Assembly: GCA_032125735.1 (NCBI GenBank)
Contig: JAQBBZ010000350.1
Location: 1-12,866 of the forward strand
Reading direction: 5' to 3'
DNA: 12,866 bases
Source: Labilibaculum sp032125735
GTDB taxonomy: Bacteria > Bacteroidota > Bacteroidia > Bacteroidales > Marinifilaceae
Under the pieces are notes generated by a model. That model was not told where the DNA came from and searched no databases. It saw nothing but the letters and a program-made list of their open reading frames with translations. Below, in pieces: positions 6,135 to 12,866 of the stretch. Position numbers and translations under genes: made by a program. Within the stretch, counting starts at the first letter, position 1. Each line of letters begins with the position of its first letter.

Positions 6135-7535
6135 ATGATAAAGTTTAAATATCTAAAAAAAGAAATGCTTGCCGATGTAATTACTCCGGTAAGTATGTAT
6201 CTAAAATTGAGAGATCGATTTCCTGGTGCAATATTATTGGAAAGTTCGGATTACCACAGTCCGGAAAATGCAAGTTCTTTTATTGCTTTAGAGCCAATTG
6301 CCAGCATCACTTTAAAAGATGGGCAGTTGATTGAAGAGATTGAAGGCAAAAAAGAAGTTTGCGATGCAAGAGGCAAAGGCAAACGCTTTGTTTCAGGCAA
6401 GTTGAAAGACTTTGTTAATCAATTCGATCTGGAAGGAAAGGAAAATGTACCTAAGGCAAATGCTTTGTTCGGCTACACAACTTATGATGCGGTTCCTTAT
6501 TTCGAGGATCTGGATTTTAATTTGGAAAAGAAGCAATCGGGGATTCCGCAAATGTGCTATTCTCTTTATCGATTTATCATTGAGGTAAATCATTTCAACA
6601 ATACCTTGAAGATCATTGAATTGGTTAGAAATGGAGATGAATCCAGAATACGTGAGGTTTCCGATTTATTGAGAAATAGAAATTTGCCGACATTCACTTT
6701 TTCATTGGAAGGTGAGGAGCAATCGAATATGGACGATGAAACCTACAGAAATTTGGTGACACAGGGTAAGAAGCACTGTAAGAGAGGTGATGTATTTCAA
6801 ATTGTTCTTTCGCGACAGTTTTCACATGCTTATAAAGGTGATGATTTTAATTTGTATCGTGCTTTACGATCAGTTAATCCATCGCCTTATTTATTTTATT
6901 TCGATTACGGATCGTTCCGGATCATGGGATCATCGCCTGAGGCGCAGATCGAAATTAAAAACAAGAAGGCATACATTCATCCAATTGCAGGAACCTTCCG
7001 AAGAACCGGGGATGCCGTGAAAGATGCAGAATTGGCTAAAGAATTGCTGAAAGATGAAAAGGAGCAGGCTGAACACGTAATGTTAGTTGATTTGGCCAGA
7101 AATGATTTGAGTCGCGATGCAAGGAATATTAAAGTAGAAACCTTTTGTGAGGTGCAGTACTTTTCGCACGTAATTCACCTGGTATCCAAGGTTTCCGGCG
7201 AACTTCCCGATGGTTACAACCCCTTTCAGTTAATGGGAGATACATTTCCTGCAGGAACCTTATCGGGAGCTCCTAAGTACCGCGCGATGCAGTTGATTGA
7301 TCAGTACGAACCAACGGCAAGAGGTTTTTACGGCGGTTGCATCGGTTCATTGGGATTTAACGGGGAAGTAAATCAGGCAATTATGATCCGAAGCTTTTTA
7401 AGCAAGGACAATCAATTGTATTTTCAGGCCGGAGCCGGAGTGGTTGATAAATCTATAGAGGAGAATGAGTTAAACGAAGTGGGTAATAAATTAGCTGCCT
7501 TGCGAAAAGCAATGGAATTGGCTCAAAATATATAG
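6135..7535 (+). CDS. trpE: Anthranilate synthase component I
   Basis: TrpE converts chorismate and ammonia (delivered from glutamine by TrpG) to anthranilate, the first committed step to tryptophan. The 466 residues match the shorter TrpE class. LLES at 34-37 and NPSPY at 248-252 correspond to the tryptophan-binding motifs, so feedback inhibition by Trp is likely. The chorismate-binding domain (about 200-460) shows the GDVFQIVLSRQF segment, HPIAGTFRRTG at 282-292, LVDLARNDLSR at 318-327 and TFPAGTLSGAPK at 370-381. It begins 24 nt after the attenuator and is separated from trpG by 3 bp, suggesting coupled translation of the two subunits. Confidence 0.97.
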   Translation: MIKFKYLKKEMLADVITPVSMYLKLRDRFPGAILLESSDYHSPENASSFIALEPIASITLKDGQLIEEIEGKKEVCDARGKGKRFVSGKLKDFVNQFDLEGKENVPKANALFGYTTYDAVPYFEDLDFNLEKKQSGIPQMCYSLYRFIIEVNHFNNTLKIIELVRNGDESRIREVSDLLRNRNLPTFTFSLEGEEQSNMDDETYRNLVTQGKKHCKRGDVFQIVLSRQFSHAYKGDDFNLYRALRSVNPSPYLFYFDYGSFRIMGSSPEAQIEIKNKKAYIHPIAGTFRRTGDAVKDAELAKELLKDEKEQAEHVMLVDLARNDLSRDARNIKVETFCEVQYFSHVIHLVSKVSGELPDGYNPFQLMGDTFPAGTLSGAPKYRAMQLIDQYEPTARGFYGGCIGSLGFNGEVNQAIMIRSFLSKDNQLYFQAGAGVVDKSIEENELNEVGNKLAALRKAMELAQNI

Positions 7536-7538
7536 GAT

Positions 7539-8108
7539 ATGAAGATTTTAGTTTTAGATAATTACGACTCCTTCACCTATAATTTGGTGGAATATTTGCG
7601 GAATTTGGGTGCAAAGGACATTGAAGTACACCGAAATCGGGAAATTGATTTGAAAGAGGTCGCTAAGTTCGATAAGATCTTATTGTCTCCGGGTCCAGGA
7701 ATTCCTGATGAAGCAGGCATTTTAAAAGATGTGATTCGCGAATATGGATCAACCAAATCAATATTGGGAGTTTGTTTGGGACAGCAGGCTATTGCTGAGG
7801 TGTTTGGCGGCAGTATCGAAAATTTGGATAAGGTGTACCATGGCGTTGCCACTTCAATTTTCCGTACTGATGATGATAAAGGTGTTTTGCAAGGAATCGA
7901 TCAGGAGTTTACCGCAGGAAGATATCATTCGTGGAATGTAACGAAAGAGAATCTGCCTGATTGTTTGGTTGTTACCTGCGAAGATGCAGAAGGACAGATT
8001 ATGGGAATCCGTCATAAGGAATATGATGTTCAAGGTGTTCAATTTCATCCCGAATCTGTTTTGACTCCTAATGGATTGAAAATGATTGAGAATTGGCTGA
8101 AAGGATAA
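7539..8108 (+). CDS. trpG: Anthranilate synthase component II (glutamine amidotransferase)
   Basis: TrpG hydrolyses glutamine and passes ammonia to TrpE. The 189-residue protein is a class I amidotransferase of normal length. The catalytic triad is visible: C79 in GVCLGQQAIAE, and H170 and E172 in QFHPESVLT. The oxyanion segment LLSPGPGIP is at 48-56. In some bacteria this subunit is shared with p-aminobenzoate synthase; the 3-bp gap to trpE argues for a primary role in tryptophan synthesis. An 83-bp spacer with repeated AGCTGA words follows before trpD. Confidence 0.97.
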   Translation: MKILVLDNYDSFTYNLVEYLRNLGAKDIEVHRNREIDLKEVAKFDKILLSPGPGIPDEAGILKDVIREYGSTKSILGVCLGQQAIAEVFGGSIENLDKVYHGVATSIFRTDDDKGVLQGIDQEFTAGRYHSWNVTKENLPDCLVVTCEDAEGQIMGIRHKEYDVQGVQFHPESVLTPNGLKMIENWLKG

Positions 8109-8191
8109 GATTCAAGCTACAAGTAACAAGTTTCAAGTATTAAAAAGCTGAACGCGGAGAGCTGAAAGCTGATTGCTAATAAGAAATAACA

Positions 8192-9184
8192 ATGAAAAAT
8201 ATACTTCACCATTTATTTGAACACAAAACCTTACAAAGAGAGGAAGCCAAAGAGGTTTTAATTCAGATTACAAAAGGGAATTTTAACGAATTTCAAATTA
8301 CTTCTTTCTTAACGGTATTTATGATGCGAAGCATTACCGTTGAGGAATTAACCGGGTTTCGGGAAGCTTTGCTTGAATTGTGCCTTCCTGTTGACCTGTC
8401 GGAATACAATGGCGTTGATTTGTGCGGAACAGGCGGCGATGGAAAAAACACCTTTAATATTTCAACCTTAGCTTCATTTGTGGTTGCCGGTGCCGGCGAA
8501 AAAGTAACCAAACATGGGAATTATGGCGTATCTTCTTTTTGCGGATCTTCCAATGTGATTGAGCATTTGGGTTATCAGTTTAAAAATAAGGAAGAGGATT
8601 TGAAACGGGATTTGGATAAAGCAGGAATTTGCTTTTTGCACGCTCCTTTATTCAATCCGGCCATGAAAAATATAGCGCCAATTCGTCGCGATTTAGGCGT
8701 TCGAACATTTTTCAACATGTTGGGTCCCCTGGTAAATCCATCGCAACCAAAGAATCAGATTGTCGGGGTTTTTGATTTGGAATTGGCCCGTTTGTATCAG
8801 TACTTGTTGCAGGAAACAGATTCAAATTTTACGATTATTCACGGAATTGATGGCTACGATGAGGTTTCGTTGACCGGAAAAGTGAAATTGATTGGAAACA
8901 GAATGGAAGAACTGCTGGAGCCGGAAGCATTTGGGAAAAGAATTGTAAAACCGGAAGAATTGTATGGTGGCGAAACAGTAGAGGAAGCAGCTCGGATTTT
9001 TGTGGATATCCTTCAGGGAAAAGGAAGCTATGCTCAAAATGCCGTGGTAGCAATCAACGCAGGCTTGGCAATTCATTGTCTGCATCCTGAAATTAGCAGG
9101 GCCGATGCAATTGGCAGAGCAGAAGAAGCTTTACTTTCGGGAAATTCGTACGAGGTGTTGAAGAAACTGACAAAAGGAAACTAG
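8192..9184 (+). CDS. trpD: Anthranilate phosphoribosyltransferase
   Basis: TrpD transfers the phosphoribosyl group of PRPP to anthranilate. At 330 residues it is typical. An all-helical N-terminal part (about 1-70) is followed by the PRPP-binding GTGGDGKNTFNIST (79-92), by KHGNYGVSSFCGSS (107-120), by LGPLVNP (177-183) and by the metal-binding D223-E224 pair in GYDEVSLTG. The KHGN motif usually continues with RA or RS; here it is YG, a mild variation in the PRPP/anthranilate site. TrpD is not fused to TrpG here. Its stop lies 2 bp before the trpC start. Confidence 0.96.
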   Translation: MKNILHHLFEHKTLQREEAKEVLIQITKGNFNEFQITSFLTVFMMRSITVEELTGFREALLELCLPVDLSEYNGVDLCGTGGDGKNTFNISTLASFVVAGAGEKVTKHGNYGVSSFCGSSNVIEHLGYQFKNKEEDLKRDLDKAGICFLHAPLFNPAMKNIAPIRRDLGVRTFFNMLGPLVNPSQPKNQIVGVFDLELARLYQYLLQETDSNFTIIHGIDGYDEVSLTGKVKLIGNRMEELLEPEAFGKRIVKPEELYGGETVEEAARIFVDILQGKGSYAQNAVVAINAGLAIHCLHPEISRADAIGRAEEALLSGNSYEVLKKLTKGN

Positions 9185-9186
9185 GC

Positions 9187-9978
9187 ATGAATGCAAAGCA
9201 AAATATATTAGACAAGATTGTGCAGCAAAAATTGGCTGAAGTAGCTCTTCAGAAGGAGCAAACGCCTATTTTTCAATTGATGGAGCAGGAGAATTTCAAG
9301 CGTGTTTGTTATTCAGCCAAAGAGTCGATTACTCGGAGGGGCGCTTCGGGTGTTATTGCAGAATTCAAACGTCAGTCGCCTTCGAAGGGAGTGATCAACG
9401 GAACAGCAAAACCGCAGGATGTGGTAAAATCGTATCAGGAAGCAGGAGCTTCAATGGTTTCGGTACTAACTGATGAGGTGTTTTTTGGTGCAAAAGCAGT
9501 CGATTTTAGTACGGCACGCGAAAGCCTAAGCATTCCATTGCTTCGGAAAGAATTCATTGTCGATGCCTATCAGATTTACCAGTCGAAAGCCATGGGTGCT
9601 GATGTAATTTTGTTGATTGCAGCTATATTGAGTCCGCAGCGTTGTAAGGATTTTGCCTTTATTGCCAAAGATTTGGGCATGGAAGTATTGCTTGAACTGC
9701 ACGATGAATCGGAACTGGAACACGTGAACCGATTTGTCGATTTGGTAGGAATCAACAACCGGAATCTGAAAGATTTTTCGGTAGATACAGACCGATCGAT
9801 ACGATTGGCAGCCAAACTACCCGAAGACATGATACGCGTAGCCGAAAGTGGTCTGGATAGTCCTGAGGTGGTTCGAAAGATGAGAGAGAATGGTTTTCAG
9901 GCATTTTTAATGGGAGAGCATTTCATGAAACAGGATTCCCCAGGCAATGCCTGCAAACAATTCATAACAGAAATGTAG
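9187..9978 (+). CDS. trpC: Indole-3-glycerol phosphate synthase
   Basis: TrpC closes the indole ring, turning carboxyphenylamino-deoxyribulose phosphate into indole-3-glycerol phosphate. The 263-residue (beta/alpha)8 barrel carries the expected residues: E59 and K61 in AEFKRQSPSKG, K121 in LLRKEFIVD, E170 in VLLELHDE, N191 in INNRNL and E220 in VAESGL. It is a stand-alone enzyme, not a TrpC-TrpF fusion as in enteric bacteria. It begins 2 bp after trpD. A perfect 20-bp palindrome starts immediately after its stop codon. Confidence 0.96.
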   Translation: MNAKQNILDKIVQQKLAEVALQKEQTPIFQLMEQENFKRVCYSAKESITRRGASGVIAEFKRQSPSKGVINGTAKPQDVVKSYQEAGASMVSVLTDEVFFGAKAVDFSTARESLSIPLLRKEFIVDAYQIYQSKAMGADVILLIAAILSPQRCKDFAFIAKDLGMEVLLELHDESELEHVNRFVDLVGINNRNLKDFSVDTDRSIRLAAKLPEDMIRVAESGLDSPEVVRKMRENGFQAFLMGEHFMKQDSPGNACKQFITEM

Positions 9979-9998
9979 GGACACGCCATGGCGTGTCC
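9979..9998. repeat. Perfect 20-bp palindrome (REP-like) after trpC
   Basis: GGACACGCCATGGCGTGTCC is fully self-complementary and abuts the trpC stop codon. A degraded partial copy, ACGCATGGCGT, follows at 10026-10036, with TACCAAATGGTA (a 5-bp inverted repeat) between them at 10009-10020. The GC-rich composition differs from the AT-rich surroundings. It resembles dispersed palindromic elements and has no U-tract, so it is unlikely to end transcription; it may stabilise or process the trp mRNA. Confidence 0.8.
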
Positions 9999-10058
9999 GA
10001 ACGGTATTACCAAATGGTATTTTGAACGCATGGCGTACAATATTTAATATTAAAAGCA

Positions 10059-11876
10059 ATGAAAATAAAAGTCTGCGGTCTGCGCGATAAAAGTAATCTT
10101 AAAGAATTGATGGTATTGCCGTTGGATTACATGGGCTTTATCTTTTATTCAAAATCAACACGTTATGTTGGAGACGATTTTGATGTTCAGATTACTGCAA
10201 ACATCCCGAAAGGAATTAAAAAGGTGGGGGTGTTTGTGAACGAAAGCAGAGATCGAATATTATTTCTGGTGAAAAAATATCAACTCGATGTAATTCAATT
10301 GCATGGAGACGAAAGCCCGGAAGACTGCCAGTTGATAAAAGATTCTGGCATAGAGGTGATTAAGTCATTTCAGGTGAATGAGTCATTTCAGTTTGAACTG
10401 CTTGATGTATATCATAAAGCTTGTGATTATTTCCTGTTTGATACCAAATCGGATGCATATGGCGGCAGCGGGAAAAAGTTCGATTGGCGAATCCTTGAAA
10501 ATTACAAAGGCGAAACTCCTTTTTTCCTGAGTGGAGGAATTGGCTTGGCCGATGCAGACTCAATCAACGACTTTAAACACGATCAATTGTTTGCCCTGGA
10601 TGTAAATTCAGGCTTTGAAGATGCGCCGGGGATGAAAAATGCAGGCAAGCTGACTCAATTTTTTAAAAACTTAAACAGAACGAAAATGACGACAAATAAA
10701 TATGCAGTAAATGAACGCGGCTATTACGGGCAATTTGGCGGGGCTTATATTCCTGAATTGTTGCGTGCCAATGTTGATGAATTGCGCGAGAACTACCTGA
10801 AGATTATTAATTCGGAGCAGTTTCAGAAGGATTATAAACGATTGCTGGATAACTATGTGGGCCGGCCAACACCACTGACTAAAGTGGCGAATTTATCGAA
10901 GCGTTATGGGACCAATATCTACCTGAAACGTGAAGATTTAACGCATACCGGGGCACATAAAATCAACAATACCGTTGGGCAGATTCTGATTGCCAAATAC
11001 ATGGGTAAGACCCGGATTATTGCTGAGACAGGAGCAGGGCAGCATGGCGTGGCAACAGCTACCGTTTGTGCTTTGTTTGGTTTGGAATGCATTGTGTACA
11101 TGGGTGCCTTGGATATTGAGCGTCAGGCACCAAATGTGGCCCGGATGAAAATGTTGGGCGCCAAGGTAGTTCCTGCCATTTCGGGAAATCAGACCTTGAA
11201 GGATGCCACCAACGAGGCCATTCGCGATTGGATTGCCAACCCGAATTCATTCTATTTGATCGGTTCGGTAGTGGGGCCGCATCCTTATCCCGACATGGTA
11301 ACCCGATTGCAGTCGATTATATCCGAAGAAATTCGCGAACAATTGACCAAAGAGACCGGAACCCCGAATCCTGATTATGTGATAGCCTGTGTAGGTGGTG
11401 GAAGCAATGCTGCCGGAGCTTTTTATCACTATCTGGACGAAGAAGATGTGAAATTGGTAGCTGTGGAAGCTTCTGGTTTGGGTGTGCACAGTGGCGAAAC
11501 CGCTGCAACCATTACCATTGGCGATATTGGCTTTATTCACGGAAGCAAAACCATGCTGATGCAGGATGAAGATGGTCAGATTACTGAGCCTTACTCCATT
11601 TCGGCAGGTTTGGATTACCCGGGCGTAGGACCTTTGCACGCACATTTGGCCGAAACGGGCAGGGCACAATTCCTCTCGGTTACCGATCAGGAAGCTTTGG
11701 ATGCCGCCATGATACTGGCACAATCCGAAGGAATTATTCCCGCTCTGGAATCGGCTCACGCTTTGGCTGCCTTGGAACAAATGAGCTTTGATAAAGACGA
11801 TGTGGTAGTTGTGAATCTCTCAGGAAGAGGCGATAAGGATATGGAGACTTACATGAAGGAAATTAATAATTTGTAA
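10059..11876 (+). CDS. trpFB: Fused phosphoribosylanthranilate isomerase / tryptophan synthase beta subunit
   Basis: One open frame encodes two complete enzymes. Residues 1-209 are TrpF, which isomerises phosphoribosylanthranilate: C6 in KVCGLRD and D128 in LFDTKSD are the expected acid/base residues, and LHGDESPEDC, FLSGGIG and DVNSGFEDAPG follow. Residues 210-605 (396 residues, a full TrpB) make tryptophan from indole and serine with PLP: K301 in GAHKINN is the Schiff-base lysine, E323 in AETGAGQHG the catalytic acid, GGGSNA (446-451) binds the phosphate and S588 lies in LSGRGDKD. No linker exists. At the junction NLNRTKMTTNKYA, residue 210 is a Met (10686) at the usual TrpB start, with no stop codon before it. 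This may be a true fusion, a recent stop loss with internal initiation, or a sequence error. In most bacteria trpF and trpB are separate. Confidence 0.88.
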   Translation: MKIKVCGLRDKSNLKELMVLPLDYMGFIFYSKSTRYVGDDFDVQITANIPKGIKKVGVFVNESRDRILFLVKKYQLDVIQLHGDESPEDCQLIKDSGIEVIKSFQVNESFQFELLDVYHKACDYFLFDTKSDAYGGSGKKFDWRILENYKGETPFFLSGGIGLADADSINDFKHDQLFALDVNSGFEDAPGMKNAGKLTQFFKNLNRTKMTTNKYAVNERGYYGQFGGAYIPELLRANVDELRENYLKIINSEQFQKDYKRLLDNYVGRPTPLTKVANLSKRYGTNIYLKREDLTHTGAHKINNTVGQILIAKYMGKTRIIAETGAGQHGVATATVCALFGLECIVYMGALDIERQAPNVARMKMLGAKVVPAISGNQTLKDATNEAIRDWIANPNSFYLIGSVVGPHPYPDMVTRLQSIISEEIREQLTKETGTPNPDYVIACVGGGSNAAGAFYHYLDEEDVKLVAVEASGLGVHSGETAATITIGDIGFIHGSKTMLMQDEDGQITEPYSISAGLDYPGVGPLHAHLAETGRAQFLSVTDQEALDAAMILAQSEGIIPALESAHALAALEQMSFDKDDVVVVNLSGRGDKDMETYMKEINNL

Positions 11877-12063
11877 TTAAAAATTAATAATAACGAAACA
11901 CAATTTACCTCAAAATTCTTTCCTTTTAAAGGATACTGAAAGCTTTCGCGGAGCCGATAGGCAGAGGGGTGAAAATATAAATTACGAGAATTAGTAATAA
12001 CAAGTAACAATTAGGCTTTAGTAAATTATTAATTTCTAATTGTTAATTATTCATTAGTTTATC
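11877..12063. other. 187-bp trpB-trpA spacer with an inverted repeat
   Basis: No gene is seen here. TAACAATTAG (12005-12014) and CTAATTGTTA (12036-12045) are perfect 10-bp inverse copies around a 21-nt AT-rich loop, ending 18 bp before the trpA start. CCTTTTAAAGG near 11922-11932 is a short palindrome. The words CTGAAAGCT and CGCGGAG (11936-11953) also occur in the trpG-trpD spacer. Such a long gap between trpB and trpA is unusual, because these subunits are often translationally coupled. Confidence 0.65.
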
Positions 12064-12813
12064 ATGAACCGAATAGATCAATTATTTCAAAATAAAGAAA
12101 AGGATATTTTATCCATCTATTTTCCTGCCGGATATCCGGACTTGAACGATACCGTACCCAACCTGCAGCTTTTACAGGATAAAGGGGTTGATTTGGTAGA
12201 GATAGGAATCCCGTTTTCCGATCCCTTGGCCGATGGACCTGTCATTCAGATTGCAGCAAAGAAATCTTTAGATCAGGGCATGAGTCTGAAACTGCTTTTT
12301 AAGCAACTAAAGGATGTTCGTAAGACCATTACTATGCCTTTGATATTAATGGGCTATTGGAATGTGGTTTTTAAATATGGTGTGGATGCTTTTCTGCTTG
12401 ATTGCCAAAGCTGTGGTATCGATGGAGTGATTCTGCCCGATTTGCCATTGGAAGAGTATGAAGAGGAATTTAAAGTAAAGTTTGAGGCACATGGCGTGTA
12501 CAATATTTTGCTGGTAACCCCACAAACAACCGACCTGCGCATGGGGAAGATTGAAAAAGCCGCTAAAGGATTTTTATACATGGTTTCATCTTCAGCCACT
12601 ACTGGTGGTGCTTTAGAGCAAAGTGCCGAGAGGGAAGAATACTTTAAAAAGGTGGCAAGTTTGGATATTCCTTCGTTAATAGGATTTGGAATTCACGACA
12701 AAACAAGCTTTCAGCATGCCTCCAGCTTTTCAAACGGAGCCATTATTGGTACAGCATTCATAAAAGCGCTAACCAGCGGTACGGCTTCCGAATTTGTGGA
12801 CTCATTGCTATAA
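12064..12813 (+). CDS. trpA: Tryptophan synthase alpha subunit
   Basis: TrpA cleaves indole-3-glycerol phosphate to indole and glyceraldehyde 3-phosphate and channels indole to TrpB. The 249-residue barrel is slightly shorter than the 260-270 usual. The catalytic E46 and D57 lie in VEIGIPFSDPLADGP. LPDLPLEE is at 124-131, and the phosphate-binding segments GFGI (207-210) and GTAFIK (229-234) are present. The segment MGYWNVVFKYG has Val where the family usually has Pro after Asn, a minor change near the indole site. It follows fused trpFB after 187 bp and is the last trp gene. The 53 bp after it show no clear terminator before the window ends. Confidence 0.96.
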   Translation: MNRIDQLFQNKEKDILSIYFPAGYPDLNDTVPNLQLLQDKGVDLVEIGIPFSDPLADGPVIQIAAKKSLDQGMSLKLLFKQLKDVRKTITMPLILMGYWNVVFKYGVDAFLLDCQSCGIDGVILPDLPLEEYEEEFKVKFEAHGVYNILLVTPQTTDLRMGKIEKAAKGFLYMVSSSATTGGALEQSAEREEYFKKVASLDIPSLIGFGIHDKTSFQHASSFSNGAIIGTAFIKALTSGTASEFVDSLL

Positions 12814-12866
12814 AGTGTGAGAATGAGGGTGTACGAAAAGTAAAGTTTCACTTGGAACGTCATGTT

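Noticed and set aside
10656..10676. Programmed -1 frameshift site at the trpF-trpB junction
   Set aside because: The T6A5C run does not present an X XXY YYZ heptamer in the reading frame, and the frame is already continuous, so no shift is needed to make the fusion.
11247..11780. 177-codon minus-strand ORF opposite trpB
   Set aside because: Antisense shadow of a strongly conserved TrpB coding sequence; no family features of its own.
12814..12866. Terminator or repeat element after trpA
   Set aside because: No stable stem or U-tract in the 53 bp available. The last bases could begin a dispersed repeat, but the window ends too soon to judge.
1..12866. CRISPR array, tRNA, rRNA, insertion sequence or attachment site
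   Set aside because: No regularly spaced direct repeats, RNA-gene features, transposase frames or flanking terminal repeats were seen.

Overview
The window holds two divergent operons for aromatic amino acid biosynthesis from a bacterium of the Bacteroidota, most likely a Bacteroidales/Marinilabiliales-type organism. The evidence is: promoters with the Bacteroidota form TTTG - about 20 bp - TAnnTTTG; start codons in AT-rich sequence without Shine-Dalgarno motifs; a DAHP synthase with chorismate mutase fused at its C-terminus; and AT-rich intergenic DNA. The genus cannot be named from the sequence alone.

Left half, minus strand (read from 5573 down to 1): a promoter, two consecutive leader-peptide attenuators, then an aminotransferase, tyrA, a bifunctional DAHP synthase/chorismate mutase, aroB and aroA (cut by the window edge). 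These cover entry into the shikimate pathway (DAHP synthase, dehydroquinate synthase, EPSP synthase) and the chorismate-to-tyrosine/phenylalanine branch (chorismate mutase, prephenate dehydrogenase, aminotransferase). No prephenate dehydratase gene (pheA) is visible.

Centre (5224-6110): the regulatory region. On the minus strand are two short ORFs of 19 and 30 codons. Each carries a dense run of Phe/Tyr/Trp codons and each is followed by a strong intrinsic terminator and a competing antiterminator pairing, so the aro operon appears to be guarded by tandem attenuators. On the plus strand the trp operon has its own leader peptide with three consecutive Trp codons and a 14-bp terminator hairpin. 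About 330 bp between the two promoters hold no convincing gene, but do hold a 13-bp direct repeat and a long-looped inverted repeat.

Right half, plus strand (6135-12813): a complete trp operon in the order trpE-trpG-trpD-trpC-trpFB-trpA, converting chorismate to tryptophan. trpF and trpB form one uninterrupted 605-codon reading frame: either a gene fusion or a lost stop codon. Three of the gaps hold repeat-like spacer DNA, including a perfect 20-bp palindrome directly after the trpC stop codon.

The strongest discoveries are the tandem aromatic attenuators and the TrpF-TrpB fusion.
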